Assembly: GCF_012927455.1 (NCBI RefSeq)
Contig: NZ_JABBPE010000016.1
Span: 1 to 64,000, forward strand
Length of the DNA: 64,000 nt
Direction: 5' to 3'
Source: Polaromonas sp.
GTDB taxonomy: Bacteria > Pseudomonadota > Gammaproteobacteria > Burkholderiales > Burkholderiaceae_C
In this document: piece after piece, positions 59,839 through 64,000 of the stretch
Position numbering within the stretch: position 1 is the first letter of the stretch
Layout of the letters: the number at the start of each line of letters is the position of its first letter
Notes under the pieces: model-generated
What the model was told of the DNA's origin: nothing
The model's input: the letters and a program-made list of their open reading frames with translations, nothing else
Database searches by the model: none
Made by a program: the position numbers and the translations under genes

Positions 59839-60243
59839 TCAGCCCATCTGGACGGCATGGCCTTGCGAGTCGAAAGGAATGTAGGCGCCGTGTTCGCCGC
59901 GCTTGATGGCCTCCACCATGCGCTGCAACGGCTCCTCAGCGTCCTCGGAGGTCGGCGCCCGGTTCACGGTGCCGGACATGGCGGCGGCAAACACAATGCC
60001 CCAGTCGTGGCCAAACTGGCTGGATTCTTCGATCAGCGTGGCGAAAGACGCCAGTTCGTCGGGGCGCTTGTCCACGCACATCAGCGGCACCAGAGCGCCG
60101 CCCTGCCTAACCTCAAAGCGCTCGCGCTGTGCGGAGGTTGCGTCGTCAGGCAGTTCAACGCCGGCAAAGACAAACAGCAGGCGCTGCGGCTCAGGTTGGG
60201 CGCGGGCGGCCTGTAGAAGGTCGTCAAAACTCGAAATAGTCAT
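59839..60243 (-). CDS. Conserved hypothetical protein, 134 aa
   Basis: A 134-residue soluble protein, MTISSFDDLLQAARAQPEPQ at the start. Homologues of this kind in Comamonadaceae are sometimes named ribonucleotide reductase subunit alpha, apparently by neighbourhood rather than homology; nothing here resembles a reductase. The pattern RLLFVFAGVELPDDAT and GHDWGIVFAAAMSGTVNRAP suggests an alpha/beta fold. It is tightly coupled to the hemerythrin gene and 53 bp after the nitroreductase gene. Function unknown. Confidence 0.7.
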   Translation of the reverse strand: MTISSFDDLLQAARAQPEPQRLLFVFAGVELPDDATSAQRERFEVRQGGALVPLMCVDKRPDELASFATLIEESSQFGHDWGIVFAAAMSGTVNRAPTSEDAEEPLQRMVEAIKRGEHGAYIPFDSQGHAVQMG

Positions 60244-60296
60244 AGTGGATGCATCCAGTCATGAAAAAAAGCGCAAGGCCCGTATTGCCCCGCTTA

Positions 60297-60971
60297 TTAG
60301 AAACCTGTCGTCTTTTTCTCGTCGGCAGAAAGGCTACTCAGAAAGTCGGCCGGCGCCGGCCGAAAGCGGGCGATTTTGCGCGATTGCACGGTACCGATAC
60401 TGGTGAAACACAGCGCATGTTCCCCGTCGCCCAAACCGAACAGTGCGCGCAGTCCGGCGAACTTCAGGGCCTTGCCGCTGGTCAGCGCCGAGCCAAAACC
60501 GAGCGCGGTGGCCATCAGCAGCATGTTCTGCACCGCGCAGCCGGCGGAAACGATGCGTTCGAACAGGTCAATGTCTGGGTCGCCGCGCAGCCCATCGACC
60601 ACCACCAGCAACAGCAAGGGCGAGCGCTGCGCCTTGTCACGCGCCCGCGCCAGCTGCTCTGGCGTGGCGGCGCCATCGCGCTCGAGCAGCGCGGCAGCAA
60701 AGACCTCCGCCAGCCGGTCGCGCGCATCGGCGGGCACCAGCACGAAGCGCCAGGGCAGCAGCTGGCCGTGGTCGGGCGCGCTGGCGGCGGCGCCGAAAAT
60801 CAGCGCCAGCTGCTCCGCGTCGGGGCCGGGCGGCGCCAGGCGCTTGGGCAGTATGGTCTGGCGCGTCTGCATGAGGGCCGCCACCATCGCGGTCAGCTCC
60901 TTGCCAGCCTGCGCCGCATCGAGCGACGTGGCGTCCGGAGGCACAGCGGCATTGTCAACAGGGCTTGTCAC
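60297..60971 (-). CDS. Nitroreductase family protein (YdjA-like)
   Basis: A 224-residue FMN-type nitroreductase starting at GTG 60971, preceded by AAGGAAA. Marks are MQTRQTILPKRLAPPGPDAE, ASAPDHGQLLPWRFVLVPAD, and SAGCAVQNMLLMATALGFGS, in which the last is the common FMN-contact segment. It resembles the small YdjA-type members. The substrate is unknown; such enzymes reduce quinones, nitro groups or enones. It is 28 bp from the nnrS stop, within the nrdJ-nnrS run. Confidence 0.86.
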   Translation of the reverse strand: MTSPVDNAAVPPDATSLDAAQAGKELTAMVAALMQTRQTILPKRLAPPGPDAEQLALIFGAAASAPDHGQLLPWRFVLVPADARDRLAEVFAAALLERDGAATPEQLARARDKAQRSPLLLLVVVDGLRGDPDIDLFERIVSAGCAVQNMLLMATALGFGSALTSGKALKFAGLRALFGLGDGEHALCFTSIGTVQSRKIARFRPAPADFLSSLSADEKKTTGF

Positions 60972-60999
60972 AGCGTTTTCCTTACCAAGGCGATCCAGC

Positions 61000-62322
61000 T
61001 TACCCCGGCCGTCCATCGACGCGCAGGCGGCCGTACCAGCCGGCCTGGCGCAGCCCCCAGACCGCCATGACGCCGGCCCACAGCAGCGCCGCCGGCAGCA
61101 GCAGCCATAGGGCCAGTGCAGCTTGCGCGGCGGCCGCCAGGCGCAACAGCGTGGCTGCCTGCAACAGCCAGAACAGCGACCAGACCAGGCGGTCGGCCAC
61201 CAGGGCGCGCCCGCTGTGGCCGCAGGACACGCGCGTGACCATGGCAAACATCAGCGACGCCAGGCAGCCCATGGTGAGGGCATGCAGCGCGCCCAGCGCC
61301 AACACCGGCGCGCCCTGCAGCCAACCCAAAAGTTGCGCGGAGCCGCCCAGCAGCAAGGCCAGACCGAACCAGAGAAAACCGATGTGCAGCATGGCCAGCA
61401 GGCGGTTCTTCAGACTTTGCACCAGCCCCCAGACGAGCGCCAGCCACAGCAGCACCGCGCCTGCCGCCATCTCAAAAATGCCGCGCGCCAGCAGCCACAG
61501 CGTGGCGGCGCCGCCCGGTAGCGGGCCGGCCAGCTCGACCCAGACGGCGGTAGCCTCAAAGGCCGCTGCGGCCAGCATCAGCCACAACACCCAAAACGGG
61601 CGCCAGGCGGCGATGAAAGGCATGGCGCTAGAAGTAAAAAACGGGATCATGCGGTGCGCCACCGTGACAAACACCACCAGCACGAAGCCCCACAGGCCGG
61701 TCAGCAGGCAGGCCCGGGCCACGGCGGGAAAACCCAGCAGCAAATTGAGCGCCAGACCAGCCAGGCTCAGGCAACCGACGACGCAGGCCACGCCTATGGC
61801 GCGCGCATGCAACTGGTCTTCGGCCTGGCTGCGCCGGATCAGGCCCCAAAACAGGCCCGTCACCCAGGCCAGACCGATCCACACCAGCAACAGTCCGGCG
61901 AGTGCCGTCAGACCGTGCAGATGCACGGCGATCAGCCACAACGTCCAGCCGATAGCCTGCAGCAGCAGCGGCACCAGCACCTGCCTGGCCGCCAATGGCT
62001 GCACGCCCAGCCATTTGGGGCCAGCCGTGAATAAAAAACCCGAGAAAAACAGCGGAAGAAAGCCGAAAGTCATTACCGCGCCATGGGCCAGCGAGGGCGC
62101 CACGGCGTAAGGCAGCGCCACGGCGGCGCTGACCCGGTCCAACTGCACCAGCGCCCACCACGCGCCCGAACTCACCAGCACCGCCATGGCCAGAAAGAAC
62201 CCCAGCCGGTGCGGCGCCAGCAGCAGGTAGCGGGCGCGCCAGCGCGGGTCAAGCAGCGCGCGCGCGGCGGCGGAAGGCTTGCCGGGGGTCACCCGCGAAG
62301 GGGAGACCGGGGGAAAATTCAT
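61000..62322 (-). CDS. nnrS: NnrS family membrane haem protein
   Basis: A 440-residue membrane protein with ~12 hydrophobic helices. NnrS signatures: [53 protein letters not shown], and [20 protein letters not shown] plus [14 protein letters not shown], the His residues being candidate haem ligands. NnrS is a haem- and copper-containing protein linked to nitric-oxide resistance and denitrification. The ATG overlaps the nrdJ stop (ATGA, 62319-62322), so class II ribonucleotide reductase and NnrS are translationally coupled. Confidence 0.92.
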   Translation of the reverse strand: MNFPPVSPSRVTPGKPSAAARALLDPRWRARYLLLAPHRLGFFLAMAVLVSSGAWWALVQLDRVSAAVALPYAVAPSLAHGAVMTFGFLPLFFSGFLFTAGPKWLGVQPLAARQVLVPLLLQAIGWTLWLIAVHLHGLTALAGLLLVWIGLAWVTGLFWGLIRRSQAEDQLHARAIGVACVVGCLSLAGLALNLLLGFPAVARACLLTGLWGFVLVVFVTVAHRMIPFFTSSAMPFIAAWRPFWVLWLMLAAAAFEATAVWVELAGPLPGGAATLWLLARGIFEMAAGAVLLWLALVWGLVQSLKNRLLAMLHIGFLWFGLALLLGGSAQLLGWLQGAPVLALGALHALTMGCLASLMFAMVTRVSCGHSGRALVADRLVWSLFWLLQAATLLRLAAAAQAALALWLLLPAALLWAGVMAVWGLRQAGWYGRLRVDGRPG

Positions 62323-64000
62323 CCGCAGGTTCCCAGATGGCCGCACTGGGTGCAATAGTCGCAGCCGTCCTTGCGGATCACGGCATGGGCGCCGCATTCA
62401 CTGCATTTCTTGCCGGCCATCACCGGCGGCGACAGTGCCGAGGTGGCTTGCTGCTCGACCTCGGGCGCTGCGTGGGCGGCCGGCTGGCTGGCGCGCCGCG
62501 TGATGATGTTCTGCACCGCATAAGCGATCGCCGCCACCTCCGAGTCGTGCCACAGCGGCACGCGCGTGCCGTCGAGCTTTTCGTAGGTGCCGAGGCGCAC
62601 CGGGCCGCGGTCCCACGCCACCTTGCGCATATCGCTAAGGGCGCGCTCCAGAAAGCCGCCGCGCGCGGCCAGCGACAGCATGCGCATGCTGGAGGTGATC
62701 CACTGCTGCGACTCGCCGCTTTGGCCGACCGGCATGAAGAACTCGATGGCACGGTCTACCGTGCCCGCGCCATTGGCGGCCGGCACCGGCAGAAACGACA
62801 CCAGCAGGTACAAGGTCTTGTGGCCTTCCTGCGTCCAGTATTCGACCTTTTCCGCCACCGCCGCCAGTGCGCCTTTGGGGCGGCTTTCGATCACCGTGCG
62901 CATCGGATCGACGGCCGCCACGGGCGCAGCCACTTCAGGCGCCGCATGCACTTCCAGCACCGAGCCGAGAATGGCGTTGGGCCGGTAGGTGGCCAGGCCT
63001 TTCAGGCGCGCGCGCCAAGCCTGCTGGTACAGGCCCTTGAAGTCGTCATACGGGTAGTCGGCCGGCACGTTGACGGTCTTGGAGATCGCCGTGTCGACAA
63101 AGGGCTGCACCGCCTCCATCATGGCGATGTGGCTGGCCGCCGACATGTCGAGCGCCGATACAAAGTAGTCGGGCAGCTTGTCGACATCCCCGCCAAGCTC
63201 GCGGTAAAGCCGCCAGGCGTGGTCTTCCACCGCGTAATCCGTAGTGCTGCCGTCGGACTCGCGCTTCTTGCGCCGATACATCCACGAGAACGCCGGCTCG
63301 ATGCCGTTGGAGGCGTTGTCGGCAAAGGCCAGGCTGACCGTGCCGGTGGGCGCAATCGACAGCAGGTGGCTGTTGCGAATGCCTTGCGCGCGTATGGCTT
63401 TTTGCAAGGCGGGCGGCAGCCGGCTGGCAAAGGTGCCGGGGGCGAGGTAGCCGGCGGCGTCGAATTTGGCGAAAGCGCCTTTTTCCTTGGCCAGCGCCAC
63501 CGAAGCGGTGTAGGCAGCATCGCGCATGCGCACGGCAATGCGGGCGGCCATCTCGCGGCCCTCAGGGGCGTCGTAGCGCAGGCGCAGCATGGTCAGCGCA
63601 TTGCCCAGGCCGGTAAAACCCACGCCAATCCGGCGCTTGGCGCTTGATTCGGCCTGCTGCTGCGGCAGCGGCCAGAACGTCACGTCGAGCACGTTGTCGA
63701 GTGCGCGCACCTGGGTCGCGACCGACTTTTCGAAGGCCTCGAAGTCAAACGCCGGCTCGCCGTCGAAACCGAAAGGCTGGCGCACAAAACGCGTCAGGAT
63801 GATCGGGCCGAGGTCGCAGCAACCATAGGGTGGCAGCGGCTGTTCGCCGCAAGGATTGGTTGCGGCAATCGACTCGCAGTAACGCAGGTTGTTGTCCTGG
63901 TTGATGTTGTCCAGAAACAAAATGCCGGGTTCGGCAAAGTCGTAGGCGGAACGCATCACGGTGTCCCACAACTCTCGCGCGGCCACGGTCTGGTAGGCCC
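62319..64000 (-). CDS. nrdJ: Adenosylcobalamin-dependent (class II) ribonucleotide reductase, C-terminal part (truncated by window)
   Basis: The frame is open at the right edge, so the N-terminal part lies outside. The visible ~560 residues include [40 protein letters not shown] (radical-site region with NPCGEQ), [40 protein letters not shown], and a C-terminal zinc module [22 protein letters not shown] typical of vitamin B12-dependent NrdJ. It makes deoxyribonucleotides without oxygen and needs cobalamin. It is coupled to nnrS by an ATGA overlap. A cobalamin riboswitch, if any, would be off-window. Confidence 0.94.
   Translation of the reverse strand, partial: AYQTVAARELWDTVMRSAYDFAEPGILFLDNINQDNNLRYCESIAATNPCGEQPLPPYGCCDLGPIILTRFVRQPFGFDGEPAFDFEAFEKSVATQVRALDNVLDVTFWPLPQQQAESSAKRRIGVGFTGLGNALTMLRLRYDAPEGREMAARIAVRMRDAAYTASVALAKEKGAFAKFDAAGYLAPGTFASRLPPALQKAIRAQGIRNSHLLSIAPTGTVSLAFADNASNGIEPAFSWMYRRKKRESDGSTTDYAVEDHAWRLYRELGGDVDKLPDYFVSALDMSAASHIAMMEAVQPFVDTAISKTVNVPADYPYDDFKGLYQQAWRARLKGLATYRPNAILGSVLEVHAAPEVAAPVAAVDPMRTVIESRPKGALAAVAEKVEYWTQEGHKTLYLLVSFLPVPAANGAGTVDRAIEFFMPVGQSGESQQWITSSMRMLSLAARGGFLERALSDMRKVAWDRGPVRLGTYEKLDGTRVPLWHDSEVAAIAYAVQNIITRRASQPAAHAAPEVEQQATSALSPPVMAGKKCSECGAHAVIRKDGCDYCTQCGHLGTCG

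Noticed and set aside
62337-63647. 436-codon plus-strand frame opposite nrdJ
   Set aside because: Shadow of the well-supported ribonucleotide reductase gene.
1-64000. tRNA genes, prophage, integrases and insertion-sequence transposases
   Set aside because: No cloverleaf, integrase, transposase or phage structural gene was found on reading both strands.

Overview
The window reads as a chromosomal segment of a GC-rich betaproteobacterium of the order Burkholderiales, family Comamonadaceae (Polaromonas/Rhodoferax-like). This rests on gene order (pilT - cNMP protein - pilU next to yggS; argS - SPOR - dsbA; lptA - lptB - rpoN; diaA - dolP), on coding style, and on many copies of a ~55-bp 'CTAGnCC...ACGGGCGCAAGCAGCTATT...ATAGCA' interspersed repeat. 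About 55 genuine protein genes and three gene remnants are present. I saw no tRNA, rRNA, CRISPR array, transposase or prophage.

Layout. 0-0.6 kb: a truncated two-partner-secretion exoprotein (FhaB/CdiA type) frame runs off the left edge. 0.6-6.6 kb: diaA-dolP, a beta-hydroxyacid dehydrogenase, the twitching-motility ATPases pilT/pilU with a cNMP-domain gene between them, and yggS. 6.7-12 kb: a PAS-GGDEF-EAL protein, a bactofilin and lrgAB. 12.1-14.9 kb: glcD, a decayed LysR gene between two repeats, and a SnoaL-like gene. 15.0-20.0 kb: a four-gene operon whose order and domains match the phcBSRQ quorum-sensing operon of Ralstonia solanacearum (methyltransferase PhcB, membrane kinase PhcS, REC-kinase PhcR, regulator PhcQ). 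20.2-21.8 kb: a fluoroacetate-dehalogenase-type hydrolase and an OsmC protein. 22-31.6 kb: SEC-C protein, PIN protein, rRNA methyltransferase, rpoN, lptB, lptA, dsbA, SPOR protein, argS. 31.7-38.5 kb: a PsiF protein; a GT2 / GtrA / ArnT-like / YdjC-type deacetylase group that looks like lipid A amino-sugar decoration; two LysR genes and an argP-argO pair. 39-44.4 kb: an intact sensor kinase with a wrecked NtrC-type partner, then an L-2-haloacid dehalogenase directly upstream of malate synthase G. 44.4-56 kb: SEC-C protein, DUF1631 protein, SpeE-like protein, orphan GspC-like protein, Crp-like regulator, tautomerase, glutamine amidotransferase, gshB, kup. 56.4-64 kb: one minus-strand run, nrdJ (cut by the window edge) - nnrS - nitroreductase - unknown - hemerythrin - proA - gshA.

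How genes may work together. (1) Two dehalogenases with complete active sites, glycolate oxidase GlcD, LrgAB (related to plant glycolate/glycerate carriers) and malate synthase G together outline a route haloacetate -> glycolate -> glyoxylate -> malate. This pathway is inferred. (2) The phc-like operon predicts a fatty-acid methyl-ester signal with its own kinase relay. (3) The GT2/GtrA/ArnT/deacetylase group predicts attachment of a deacetylated amino sugar to lipid A. (4) The ~55-bp repeat has entered several essential genes in frame (yggS, proA, the ArnT-like gene) and supplies the C-terminus of the PIN protein.

All calls come from reading the sequence and recalling families; no database search was run.
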